Source: Parachlorella kessleri
Lineage: Eukaryota; Chlorophyta; Trebouxiophyceae; Chlorellales; Chlorellaceae
Length of the DNA: 15,543 nucleotides
NCBI GenBank assembly: GCA_001598975.1
Contig: BBXU01002319.1
Span: 1 to 15,543, forward strand
Direction: 5' to 3'
Notes under the pieces: model-generated
What the model was told of the DNA's origin: nothing
The model's input: the letters and a program-made list of their open reading frames with translations, nothing else
Databases searched by the model: none
Part shown: positions 1 to 10,988 of the stretch, piece after piece
How positions within the stretch are numbered: the first letter of the stretch is position 1
How the letters are laid out: each line of letters begins with the position of its first letter
Program-made: the position numbers and the translations under genes

Positions 1-188
1 GGGGGGGAGGGGGGCCAGCAAGCTCTTGCAGAAGGCAGGTCCCCGGGAGGGGAAGGACCCCCACCCCCTTTATTACTAGGCCGTTTGTGATTAAGGGGTA
101 CACTTCTCCAGCTAGAAGAAAGATGTACCCTAAAAAGTAGCATGTCATGCCCAGTGGGCACTCCTGCCTTTGACTGGGCTGGCTGCAG

Positions 189-2950
189 GCGAAAAGCTCT
201 CAATAGTGCAGCGCTTTGCTTATGTTTTCCGGATGCGAAACTCCGAAGCACGGCACCGCTGGGCGCTGAAGACCGCCATGGCCTGGGGCCTTTCTGTCCT
301 CACCATTGGGTAGGGTTCATGGTAGTGTGCCCAGGGGTGACTTTATTACAGCTGTGGCGCCCCAGGGGGGAGCTGTAGCCATGCTGAGGAGTCGCAGAGC
401 TGAGTTTGCTTCCTGAAGAGTGAAGGGCTGCATGTGGCAGGATAAGTTCATGAAGCTGAGTGGCAGGTGCTTTTTGCTGATGGCTTGTAGTGAACAGCGC
501 GGGCCGGTAGGGATGCATGCATCGAGAGCAACTGTGCCTGCCCAGTAGTCAATCAAGGTAGAACTTTGGTCACCAGCGTTCCCACAGACAGCTGGCAGCC
601 CAACGACGTCATGGGATGTGGCCGCAGTGGCAAGGCAAGGAACCCAACCCCGTGTTGGCTGGCAATTATAAGATGTAGTTTTTTGTGACATGCAGCATCA
701 TTTTCATCATCCTCTGTGGGACAGGTGGGTTCGGGGTGCCTCTGCAAGACCTCCACTTGCAAGCGCTGCTCCTATACGTGTTGCTCCTGCACACATTGCT
801 TCTGCAAGCACCGAACATGAAGGCTTCAGCCCTTCAACAGTTTGGTCGGAACAAGCACTGAGTTTGGCGTGGCCAGCACTGGCCGAGACTGACTGCCTTG
901 GCTAACTGATGTGCAGGAGTGTTCCCGGCCAGTGTTGACGAGATGAAGGCTGCTGACATCTATGTGCCCTACATGGTCAAGTGAGTGATGGACTCACGGC
1001 AGCCTAGTCAGGTGGCACCTGCTGTAAGGTAGTTTGACTTGGCTATAGGCCAAGTGAGTAGAGTCGTGAGCCCTGAGACTGCCTCGCGTCTAAACCAGGT
1101 CATTGAACAGCCTGTGGGGAGACCTGACAGCATCAGTAGAGGAGACCACTGGCCTTGCATATTTGTTGAGCATGGGCGGCAAGGGAACTTTAGCCGGAGG
1201 TGTGTGCGGTGCACGAGGTACCTTACTTGGTGCACGATGCATGCCGCTTTTGCTGTCCTGGTAGGTTTGGGCCTGGACCATAGAGCTGGTTTAGGGTGTG
1301 GCAGAGGCGGTTCTCACGTGTTAGGGGGCCATGTACAACCCCTCGAGGACTGGGAAAAGGCCTTGCTAGAAGGGTCACTATGCCACTGACTGGGTAGTGG
1401 TTGCTAGAAGTGTTACCTACACCAGTAAATGGATAGTGCGTGCTGAAGCCCACTGCAACCCGACCTGCCCTGCCATGCAGGTACGGTCTGTACATCCTGG
1501 CTGGGCTGGTGGTGCCCCTGGGCGTCTTCATGGTTTACGGTGCGTGCTCATGGGGACGGTGCCCAGTACTCACTTGGATGACGTGGCTTTGACCCTGTAC
1601 CTTTCTGTACCCTTGGCAAAATCTTACACGAGGGATGCCATGTTCTGACCCAGAAGATTGTCAGTCGTAATTCACCTCGTTGTGGCGTCAACGCTGGTGG
1701 ACACTGCGCTGGTGTCCCAGGCTGTCAGCGCACAAAGCTGACATAATAGCTAAGCTGCCTGGTGTCATCCACCTAGTCATTTGTAAATGGTGTTTAGGGT
1801 CAGTATGGAAGACAGGGTCCACAACTGTTCCGTGGGTGGTGCAGCAGTCGTTGAGAAATACATATACCTCATACTCTCTCATCCAGAGTACCCACGTGGT
1901 GTGCAGGGGCATTTAATCGTGGCTCGAGCCCGGCGCTGGGCACGCTTGTCCTCTGGTTCGGAGCATCAGGTAAGCTTTGGCGTCTGACTGGCAAGCTCCA
2001 AGCAATTTTGAGCCCAAGGCTAAGCGCTAGCACCCGTGCGCGGTGTTGCGGGCGGACAATGTACTCTCACGTGAGGAGTACTCATGTCTTCCCTCGTTGA
2101 AACGGATGTCAAGCATCCATGACAGAGTTTGGAAACCTGACAGCCGCTTCCCTGGCTGCAGTAACCCTCGGCACCATTGGGCTTACCATTTACCTCTTCA
2201 CCAAGGATGCGGACATCGATGCTGACTGGTGGAGTTACCTCATCCAGGCCCTGGCAAGCACCTTCATGGATGCCAAAAATAAAAATACACTGTAGTTCAC
2301 CAGTGGTGTGGTCTGTGCTTCCCAGAGCCTAGGCATGATAGTAACTGGGAGGCTGATAGCATGACCTGTCATGCACTCTACGTTCGAGTGCTATTTGACA
2401 CTTACTGGCTGGCATTGGCCAAGTCTGAAATCTGCATGAACAATGGGTGACGGCTAGACTGCCTCAGCCAGTGCCTGGGCCTGCTGCCGACGCGAACTTA
2501 CTTGAGGCAGTTGGCGCCTGCTGCAGATCCTGGTCCAGCGCATTGCACTTCTGCTCGCTATCATTGCAGCACTGGTAAGACTGCGACGGCCGTTGTGATG
2601 GTGCTTGATTTTGTTGGTTATGGGGTGAGGGACCGGTGCGATGCTATATATGTCGCTGACATTGTTGCATTGGGGCTGCTTGCCCGGGGCGTACTCCAGA
2701 GCTTGTGCGCCCTGTGTCACATTGAGTGCCAGCGGGTGGGGTGCTGTGTGGGCAAGCAAGCAAGCAAGGCCAGCGCATACTCCATGGTGGCGGGTATGTT
2801 GTGCTATCATGTTTGTGGATCGGGGTCTTAGGTGCTAGGTGCGCCCACTGTCGGCGGTTGAGTGTCACCCTGTGTGGGCTGCAGGTTGCGGTCCACGAGG
2901 CCCAGGGAGATGAGGCCGCCCGGCAAGCGCTGCTTGAGGGGCGGTACTAG
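189..2950 (+). CDS. Multi-pass membrane protein, family not recognised (3' part, 7 predicted exons)
   Basis: Predicted exons are 189-309, 917-980, 1481-1539, 1907-1969, 2126-2253, 2527-2574 and 2885-2950 (TAG stop). From exon 2 onward every junction agrees in phase and gives a continuous hydrophobic protein. Recognisable pieces are RFAYVFRMRNSEARHRWALK before a first membrane segment, then YGLYILAGLVVPLGVFMVYG, then ALGTLVLWFGAS, a segment around LAAVTLGTIGLTIYLF, and the last segment ALILVQRIALLLAIIAALVA. A short hydrophilic tail ends in LLEGRY. I count about five membrane-spanning stretches. The donor after exon 5 is a GC donor (CTG|gcaagc), since no usable GT donor is in phase there. Exons 1 and 2 do not join in phase (exon 1 leaves two bases, exon 2 needs one), so a small exon in 310-916 is missing from this model or exon 1 is wrong. 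Exon 1 enters mid-codon, so the gene very likely begins left of the window. No function is assigned. Confidence 0.6.
2254..2526 (+). other. Probable GC-AG intron
   Basis: The coding frame of the membrane-protein gene stays open to CTG at 2251-2253 and is followed by gcaagc, a strong GC-type donor. The acceptor ctgctgcag ends at 2526 and the reading phase (0) agrees on both sides. If the intron were retained, the frame would run on to a TAG at about 2294-2296, giving a short alternative end. Minor GC-AG introns are normal in green plants and algae. Confidence 0.5.
2752..2769. repeat. Short (GCAA)n tetranucleotide repeat
   Basis: About four tandem GCAA units lie in the last intron of the membrane-protein gene. 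No function is implied. Confidence 0.7.
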
Positions 2951-3347
2951 CGAGGAGCGGCAAGTGTTCCTGGATGGGGGCTGTTTGAGAGTGTGGGTTC
3001 AATTAGACCCTGACACCTGCAGGTCGGTGCGGCAGCAGACATCGGCGTCTTGTAGGAAGGTGCATGCCTCGCTGTCACTAAATGGGACTTCGGATGCTGT
3101 GGGAGAAGGTGCCGCTCTTGAGCAGGGTGCGCTGCCTTCCTGCGCAGCCGGGGCTCTTGTTGAACTCTACAACAAATCTGCCTTTTTTGGTTCGTTGCCT
3201 TGGATGTCTCCTTCGTGCATCTTTGCTGGGTGATGAATAACCGAATGAACTCATTTCTGTTGGCTGCCTTACAAGTGTCCCTGTGTTTCTCAGCAGGGTT
3301 ATTCCCTGATGCAGCCTGGGCCCCAGGCGCCTTTTCTCTTTCAGGCA

Positions 3348-3352
3348 TGTAA
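3348..3352 (+). terminator. Candidate TGTAA poly(A) signal of the membrane-protein gene
   Basis: TGTAA, the usual green-algal polyadenylation signal, lies about 400 bases after the TAG stop and is the first such match downstream. A second TGTAA lies near 3609-3613. The assignment rests on the motif and position only. Confidence 0.4.
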
Positions 3353-3450
3353 CTCAACAACAAAATGGCACTTTGGATAGGTGAAGGCTGGGTGCATCCT
3401 TTCATCAGCTTACAACAGCTTGGCAGGGCATGCCTCTCTAATTTGGTACC

Positions 3451-3470
3451 TTGCTGGCGACGGCCAGCAA
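3451..3470. repeat. Perfect 8-bp hairpin with 4-base loop
   Basis: TTGCTGGC and GCCAGCAA are exact inverted arms separated by GACG. It lies about 100 bases after the candidate poly(A) signal, so it might be a 3'-end structure or chance. Confidence 0.5.
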
Positions 3471-3737
3471 CAATGCTGTGGTAGCTTCTCGAGACACTCT
3501 GAGAGAAACTATGACCTTGTGTTCCTACATGCTTGCCTCCTTACAACCCTATCTCTTACACAGGCTGTGACCTCTGTGTGGTTCGTTCATGCATACTTCT
3601 TGCCAACCTATGTAACAGTGTTCCGTGCAGCTACTCACAGCGTAAGTGCCCCGTACGGAGGTGCTGCAGTGAGGCAAGCAGTCAGCCCCAGCCTCCAGAT
3701 TCCCTGCCACCCATGCTAAGAACTTGCATGGATCCCC

Positions 3738-3796
3738 GTCAGCCCAGTATACCCATACCTCCTCTCTGACCGCATTACCTGCCACCCTATATGAGT
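3738..3796 (+). repeat. Fragment of a dispersed palindromic (MITE-like) repeat
   Basis: This stretch reads gtcagcccagtataccc, then tacctcctctctga, cgcattacctgccaccctat. It closely matches 10579-10636 and more loosely one arm of the full palindrome at 13870-14065. It corresponds to the inner part of an arm without the terminal repeat. It appears to be a solo remnant in a spacer. Confidence 0.7.
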
Positions 3797-4121
3797 AAAC
3801 TGCGCGCCAAAGCAGGTTAAGCGCGAGACAAACCCTCTGGCAGTGGCAGCGATGTGTGTGGGGTCACTGTGGCAATGGCGGCGGCAAGTGGAGGCTGTGT
3901 GCAAGCTGAAACAGCTCAACACTGGTGGCAAGCGGTGGCAAAGGGTGCACTACCACACTCCCTTTGGGAAGTACATCTAATGCCCTGGCAGCCAAGCTGT
4001 GCAGGGGCCTCCAGCAGAGCCCCCCTGGGCCAGTAACCCAGGTCATCATAGGAGTACCCCCCCTTACAGAGTCGCCCGGGGGTTGTCACAAGGGGGATCC
4101 CAGGGGGGTGGGTGCCTTGAT

Positions 4122-4139
4122 GACCCCATCACTGGGGTC
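4122..4139. repeat. Short perfect hairpin
   Basis: GACCCCA and TGGGGTC form a 7-bp stem around TCAC, within a locally C/G-run-rich stretch upstream of the GATA gene. No known regulatory class fits. Confidence 0.4.
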
Positions 4140-4565
4140 CCAGATACCTCCGTAGCCCTATTAGGAGGGCCCCTTTCTTATAGTGAGTGATGCTAAGGGA
4201 GGAGTGCAGCTGCAGTCCATGCGGCAGCCAGTGCTCTGCTATGGGAGGCACCAGCCAATACTGAAACAAGTGTTCCCCATACAGGAGGCGACACTCCAGC
4301 TTGGTGGATGCCTCCTATAGGTGCAGCTGGCCAAGCACAGGCGCCAAATGCAACGGTCGCCACACTGGGGCCTCTCTAGCAGCAGATGCCGGCAGCAAGA
4401 TGAACCCTTAACGGCCGTATGGGCTCGAGATCCTCGACGACCCTGCCGGCGGGAACAACTTTGTGATTGGGGATTGATCGCTGTGATCGTCTATACTACG
4501 GGCGCAACTTGTGACGAGCTGTCGAAGAACTACCCCTTCCCCTTACCTTCGACCGCAACGCCCGC

Positions 4566-4579
4566 ATGACATATGTCAT
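4566..4579. promoter_or_regulatory. 14-base perfect palindrome spanning the GATA-gene start codon
   Basis: ATGACATATGTCAT reads the same on both strands and contains the proposed start ATG at 4573-4575 and an upstream out-of-frame ATG at 4566. CATATG is an E-box-type core. It could be a protein-binding site or fold in the mRNA; neither is shown. Confidence 0.35.
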
Positions 4580-7500
4580 TTGCCGGGGACTCAGATGCCA
4601 GGCCGGACGTAGACGAGGAGGCGGCCCCTCAGTACCCCAGCCCCAAACCTGCTGCTCACACGGCACACGCCAAGGGCACTCCAGCTTTCCCCTCCGATGG
4701 ACCTTTGCCAGCGGGCAACAGGCCTTCAGTGCCCGGCAAAGTAAGTTCTATGCCAGCTGGCCAAGGGGGTGGTGCATAGTGGCTATTCCCTCCATGCCTA
4801 TGAATCTGAATGAACCGCCCCGCTGCCTGGCCTTTGCCCAACCTTGTCACACTGCCTGGTCCTACTGTGCTGCAGACCTGCGCGTTCTGCGGCACAGACA
4901 GCACGCCCGTGTGGCGGAGTGGGCCCAACAAGGAGCACCTGTGCAACAGGTGCGGCCTACAGGCCGCCCGCAAGAAAAGAAAGCGCGAGGCAGCCACTCT
5001 GCTGGTCCTGAAGACCTCTGACCCCAAGGTCCCCAGGCAGCAGGGCGGCAGCACAGCGGGCGCCAGCTTGCCTGGCCACCATGCTGCACTAGGGCAGGTG
5101 GGCAGTCCCATAGCATGTGGCATGCCTGTACGGGTACCCGGGCGAGCGGGCTTCAGTGTCTGCGGCTGAGTGGCAGCTACAATACTGGCAGGTGTCATTG
5201 CGACTGGTTGCTGGGCAGTGGGCTCGGTACTGGTGTTCTTGTACAACGAGGAAATTGGCCTAACCCGTTTTCGTTATTGTACTTCGGAGTAACTGATGGG
5301 TGTCCCCCCTGCACAGAGGATTCCAAAAGTTTGCCCCTGTCGTGTTGCCTGCCACAGGCCAGTGCTCGAGCCGTGCCCAGCGTTGCCGGCGCTCACCGGC
5401 GCGATGGCACCACCCCCGCTGCGGCGGGCGCGGCCGCCGTTCCTGCCGGCCTCTCCTCCCTCTCTGGAGTTCACCTAGTAGTGCTGCCGCCGCCATCGGC
5501 GCCGGCATCCCTACCAGCGCCAGACTCTGGTAGCCAGGGACAGCGGCCCTCCCCGTCCCCCGGCCCTGGCGGCGTCACCGGCAACAGCAACGGCGGCGGC
5601 GGCAATGGGGTGGCCGCCCCCTCCAGCCCGCCCGCCCCTCGCCTGGTCCAGAATGCCACGCTGGTGCTGGAGGAGAGCGGCGGCGCCGCGCCGCTGTCTC
5701 ACCCCTCCTGCCTGCCGGTCTGCCTGGCCGCCTACGACTGCTGGGGCCAGCGGTTGCTTGCTTCGGAGCGCTTTGGTAAGTGGCAAGGTTATTGAGTACT
5801 TTGAGGGAGGTGCATGGGTTGAGGGCTCGGCAGTAGCTTACAGGGGGAGGAGGGGGGGGGGGGGGGTCGCCTGGCGGTTCGAGTCCCTTTTGTGTAACCA
5901 TGAGGCGACAGAAGAGCCGCTCATGTCACTGTGTTGTTGCCTTGGAGGGTGCCTCTGCCGCTGCATGTGATCGCGTTCATGGTGGCAGGCAGTGCGATAA
6001 GAGAGATTGAGTGAGCTGTACTGACAGGGACGGGGAAAAGGGGCTCCAATAGCCCCCAAGCACCAACATTCCCCAGCGGCAGCCACCTTGCCTCCTGCAG
6101 CTGACTGGCTAGCATGCTCAAGCCATTCCCGTGCCTTGCTTGAGTCAGCAGCAAGCGCGGTACCTGCAGTACCTTCCTTGCTTATTGTGCGGTGTGGCAA
6201 GCTGGTGTACTACCCCTATGGGTTGCCCGGCGCGCCCGGGCCTCAAATGTGATGTCACTCCTATCTCACCCCCGCCTGTACTGCTCTTGAGTGTGCAGAT
6301 GTGATGCCACATCTAGAGTACGACCCTGCCTATGGCTGCTTTGTTTACGACTCAGGCCAGGAATGGTGGCTGCTGCTCCCACGGGCGGAGCAGACAGAGG
6401 TGTTTAAAGGTGGGCACGTGGGGACTGCAGCAGGCTGGGATTTAGGGTGCGAGAGAGCTTTAGGGACCATACAGGCTGAGCCAGCCCGCGCTAACGCAGG
6501 ACCGTCTGCTAGCGGCTTCCAATGCTGACATGTTTCCACATCACTATCCCTGTGCCACCACACATGCAGCTGTGGCTTTGCTGCGAGGAAGCTAGCAATG
6601 TAGGGACCTTCGATGTCACGCTTGGTGGTATGCTGGAAACCTGCATGCGACGCATGGCCTGCCGTGCGATGGAGGACTCAATACCCCGTGCTCAAAGCGT
6701 AGAAACTTTCAGACCCCTGCTTGGCAGCACACTAGTCCAACACGAGTGTGCCTGTGCCCCTGCAGCCTTGATGCACAAGTTTGCCATGATGAAGGCGGTG
6801 CGCATGGGCCTGCTGCCGCGACCCAGCCTGGAGCTCGACTGTGCCCCTCACCCGGCAGCACCCAGCGCTGGGGGGCAGCCCCTGCGGCCAGGCGCACCGC
6901 GGGGGGCCCTCGCGGGCCCCCAGGGGCCGGCAGCAGCGGCAGCCGCCGCGGGAGCTCTGCACGCGCCGCTGCTGGCCATGGGGCCGCTGCCTACACTGCA
7001 GCCGCCGGCTATGCCGGCGGTGGTGCCTGGGCTGGGTCCCAGCGCAGCAGGGTGTGGTCTTGCGCCTTCTGGGCCTGCTCCGCATGCTGAGCTGGAGGCC
7101 TCCCCGCCAGCAGCAGCACCAGCAGCAGCCACGGCCCAGGGCCCCGACCTGATGATGGCCCTGTCGGGGTTGCTGGCAGGTGCGGGCTGGGCCATTCAGC
7201 AGGGGGTGGTGCCACAGCAGAAAGCCGAGCAGCCTGCAGGGGGAAGTGGTGATGAAGCCGGCGGTCTGAGGTCGGGTGAGCCATCTAAGCAGGCCAATCA
7301 GGAACAGCAGGAGCAGTTAGCTGGTGATGCAGTGGCGGAGACAGCTATAAAGCCTGATGTCGATGACAGCGTGCTGGGCGAGGTGACAGCCCACGCCGGC
7401 AGCAGTGCCTTGCCATCACAAATGGTGCCGCCGGCGGGAGCAGCAGCAGCGCCAACAGGCGGTGCTGCCATCACTGGTGAAGGCACCAGCGTGCCGCGGT

Positions 7501-7787
7501 CCCCGGGCAAGCCGCCACTGCCGCCTGGCGCAGCAGGGAAAGGCTTGCCCCCGGCGGCGCCAGCCGTTGGGCCGCCCCAGGGCGGCGGCTTTGCCAGCCT
7601 GCTGGGAGCGGCAGCCGGCAAGGGCTCCCTGGACTTTACAGACCTGTGGGAGCCTTCCCTCAGTGGCTTTAACTCCCGGGCACTGTCGGGGTTAACACAG
7701 CTGCTGGCCTTTGGGCCCGTCGGTTCCACTGGCCTTGCACTGAGCAGCCCTGCAGCCAAAGAGGGCGCCGGCAGCGGCGGGTCATGA
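4573..7787 (+). CDS. GATA-type zinc-finger protein, putative transcription factor (646 aa, five exons)
   Basis: Predicted exons are 4573-4740, 4876-5097, 5358-5775, 6299-6409 and 6766-7787 (TGA); all junctions agree in phase and sum to 647 codons. The ATG at 4573 opens a frame ending at a strong GTAAGT donor. The GATA finger follows at residues 58-82, C-X2-C-X17-C-X2-C, with TPVWR and LCNRCGL typical of the family and a basic RKKRKR tail (DNA contact and probable nuclear localisation). GATA fingers bind (A/T)GATA(A/G) DNA. Residues about 131-220 are Ala/Pro/Gly/Ser-rich. Residues about 222-320 are less repetitive and aromatic-rich (YDPAYGCFVYDSGQEWWLLL), with no family I recognise. The rest, to residue 646, is Ala/Pro/Gly/Gln-rich, as in activation or disordered regions. 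The 17-residue loop is the animal/fungal spacing; plant GATA factors mostly have 18. The finger is certain; exon borders after residue 130 are less so. Confidence 0.82.
5852..5866 (+). repeat. Uninterrupted run of 15 G in intron 3 of the GATA gene
   Basis: The tract follows further G-runs from 5842 and gives several consecutive G-tracts on the sense strand of the intron, a possible G-quadruplex and a common place for sequencing or assembly length error. Confidence 0.8.
5981..6029 (-). repeat. Fragment of the dispersed palindromic repeat inside intron 3 of the GATA gene
   Basis: It reads ggtggcaggcagtgcgataag and then gagctgtactgacaggg, matching the inner arm seen at 13105-13157 and the reverse complement of 13920-13965. 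The terminal repeat is absent. The host intron is the longest in this gene (523 bases). Confidence 0.6.
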
Positions 7788-8564
7788 CATGCCATGCGAC
7801 ATTCGCAGGGGCAGTGAGGATGCTGGGGCCAAGGCCATGAGGGGATTATTTTGTAACTGGCAACGCGGGTTGGAGAGCTGGACAACCCCAACTAGAACAT
7901 GCACACCGGCACCTAACTGAAGGATTAGTTGACAGACTGGCTACCGCTGCTTGTTGACGGGCAGTGGGTGCGCGTACTTGCCCACGCTTTGTTGTACTGT
8001 GCGCAGCTGTACTGTGCCAACTGTGCTCTTTCATCGCATACCATGCTTATGCATACTGCTGCTGAGGTACCAATTAACATTTGTGATCGAGGATCAGTGT
8101 ACCTGACAGATGGTGTTTGATCATAAATATAACCAGCGCTCCACACCAGCTGCCGTTCAAGCCTGCAAACAGTTGAATTTGCTGTCAACAACGTTAGTGC
8201 AGGAATGTATGCCGGCACACAGAAGGGCCGGTTTACAGAATTTCCTGGCTGGGATTCCACCCGTAACACAAGCCGATAAGGGAATTTTAGGCTACGACGC
8301 CTCAGTCGCTTGGGCAGCACAGCTTACCACCAAGGCTGCCCGTCCCAATCACGCATGGGGGAAGCTAGACAGGACACTCTGAATGACAGCTTGCCTCATC
8401 GTGATGCGTCCTCAATATGCTGTAAGTGTGCTGGACTGCAGCAGTGTGTGACTCAGCTGCTTTCCTTGCTCTTTATGTCACCCTGGCTATAGTTGCTAAG
8501 AAGCGGCAAGGTATCGTGAGGTACCCGGCCAGCCTCAACAAGATTGAAGCTTTCCACAAAGGGT
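7788..8564. other. Spacer between the GATA and H3 genes, no gene seen
   Basis: Only the GATA 3' UTR with its TGTAA at 7852-7856 and, at the right end, the H3 3' hairpin are recognised. Open frames here, including a 131-codon minus-strand frame at 7925-8320, have no recognisable features. A short AT-rich patch lies near 8117-8131. Confidence 0.6.
7852..7856 (+). terminator. TGTAA poly(A) signal of the GATA gene
   Basis: TGTAA lies 65 bases after the TGA stop in a short T-rich context (gattattttgtaac). The spacing fits a compact green-algal 3' UTR. Confidence 0.6.
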
Positions 8565-8580
8565 GGTGTTGAATAACACC
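8565..8580 (-). terminator. Histone-type 3' stem-loop of the H3 gene
   Basis: On the minus strand this reads GGTGTTATTCAACACC, a 6-bp stem with loop ATTC, 37 bases after the H3 stop. The same hairpin with identical flanks follows H4 at 10137-10152. Replication-type histone mRNAs usually end just after such a hairpin instead of being polyadenylated. The shared element makes this role likely although its sequence differs from the animal consensus. Confidence 0.88.
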
Positions 8581-8617
8581 GGTTGTTTTGTGTTGACAGT
8601 AGGCAAGGCTGGTACGC

Positions 8618-10090
<1,473 letters not shown>

Positions 10091-10136
10091 GCAGCCACCG
10101 CCTGCACAACTGCTGGCTCCCCAGCAGCAACCAACC

Positions 10137-10152
10137 GGTGTTATTCAACACC
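10137..10152 (+). terminator. Histone-type 3' stem-loop of the H4 gene
   Basis: GGTGTT-ATTC-AACACC begins 46 bases after the H4 stop. Its bases and immediate flanks (24 in all) are identical to the H3 hairpin at 8561-8584 read on the minus strand, far above the similarity of the surrounding 3' UTRs. This supports a conserved 3'-end processing element. Confidence 0.88.
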
Positions 10153-10988
10153 ACCTCTCAGGAATACCCACTAGCAACCACATCAGTTCAGTACAGCGCT
10201 CCAAGGTCGAGCTCTAGGATGGGTGCGTCCTTTTCTCTCGCTCGGTTGTGACCTGGCTTAGCAACCTGACTTAACTGTCATGTCCCGTGCCAGCCAGCTC
10301 TGCCAGCAGCATTTGTTGCCGTGGCACAACCTGCAAGTTCCTTGCTGTTTGTATGCTGTGTAAATAAGCAGTCAGCGCCCAAACCTTGGTGACTTATATA
10401 GCTCTTGTGCATTTCATTAGGTCAACTGCATCGTTTTGAGGTCTACTTCAGCCTGAAGTGCCCGCCCCACATAGCTGGCGGGCAAGGTCATTTGAAGAGG
10501 TTAGGCAGATAGTGGCAATCTAAAACTAGGGTAAGCTATCATAGAATACTAGGGATAAGACACAAAGCATAGCTGCATACAGCCCAGTATACCCGTACCT
10601 CCTCTCTGATCGCACCACCTGGCACCCTAAATAAGTACTAGGGACAACACAGCCTCACAGAGTTGGACCTTGACTAGCTCTCGCCATTAACGTTTTAGGC
10701 GCCTGCGCCAAGCCCAGCACTTCAAATCACACCTGGAAGAGTTATATCACAGAAGTTGCATGCCACCGCACCACTTGAGTGCACGCATGAAATATTCAGA
10801 AGTGCAGGCAACTGTGCGCCTCTCCCACATAGTACTGCATGACGGTTTGATGCGACCCTGGAAGCCGTCCAAAGCGCTGTGACTGCACTTGGAATAGCTC
10901 TTGGCTCCTGGTTGGCACTTTCGATCAACTGGACCTGCCCCGTTTGGGAATACCCTGGAGTGCTAAATAAGGCCTCGCCAAGCCTTCG
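10153..10988. other. Spacer between H4 and the CCCH/C2H2 gene, no gene seen
   Basis: The stretch holds a TGTAA at 10359-10363 (270 bases after the H4 stop, a possible alternative poly(A) site), a dispersed-repeat fragment at 10579-10636, and the upstream region of the next gene. An AT-rich TAAATAA lies near 10963-10969, about 20 bases before the next ATG and thus too close to be a normal TATA box. Frames on both strands look random. Confidence 0.6.
10579..10636 (+). repeat. Fragment of the dispersed palindromic repeat
   Basis: It reads acagcccagtatacccgtac, then ctcctctctgatcgcaccac and ctggcaccctaaat. It is nearly identical to 3738-3796, differing at only a few positions, and corresponds to the inner arm of the palindrome at 13870-14065. 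The two fragments resemble each other more than the full copy, suggesting a subfamily. Confidence 0.7.

Larger units (their letters stand above)
2951..4572. other. Non-coding spacer between the membrane-protein and GATA genes
   Basis: I see no convincing exon here. Open frames on both strands have mixed, low-information composition and no family resemblance. The stretch holds the 3' UTR and likely poly(A) signal of the upstream gene, a perfect hairpin at 3451-3470, a dispersed-repeat fragment at 3738-3796, a C/G-rich hairpin at 4122-4139, and the presumed promoter and 5' UTR of the GATA gene. A small inverted repeat (AGGAGGC...GCCTCCT) lies near 4284-4316. No TATA box stands out. Confidence 0.6.

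Noticed and set aside
1..188. Upstream exons of the membrane-protein gene
   Set aside because: The only clear signal is the acceptor at 181-188. No convincing phased donor lies before it, so the preceding exon is probably outside the window.
2947..3405. 152-codon minus-strand open frame
   Set aside because: No domain, hydrophobic pattern or splice context; it overlaps the 3' UTR of the plus-strand membrane-protein gene.
4656..5246. 196-codon minus-strand open frame opposite the first GATA exons
   Set aside because: It is antisense to the recognisable GATA finger, and its Ala/Pro/Cys composition is what GC-rich coding DNA gives on the other strand.
6170..6250. Possible extra exon in GATA intron 3 (acceptor ctgcag, open frame VPSLLIVRCGKLVYY...)
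   Set aside because: The acceptor phase fits but no GT donor leaves it in the phase needed for the exon at 6299, and skipping it gives a clean junction.
6522..6765. Open frame continuous with the last GATA exon, which could extend the exon leftward
   Set aside because: The cctgcag acceptor before 6766 joins exon 6299-6409 in exact phase (K-A-LMHKF). The region upstream has unremarkable composition, and its other acceptor (before 6570) is out of phase with the donor at 6409.
7298..7891. 197-codon minus-strand open frame
   Set aside because: It is the reverse-strand shadow of the Ala/Pro-rich last GATA exon.
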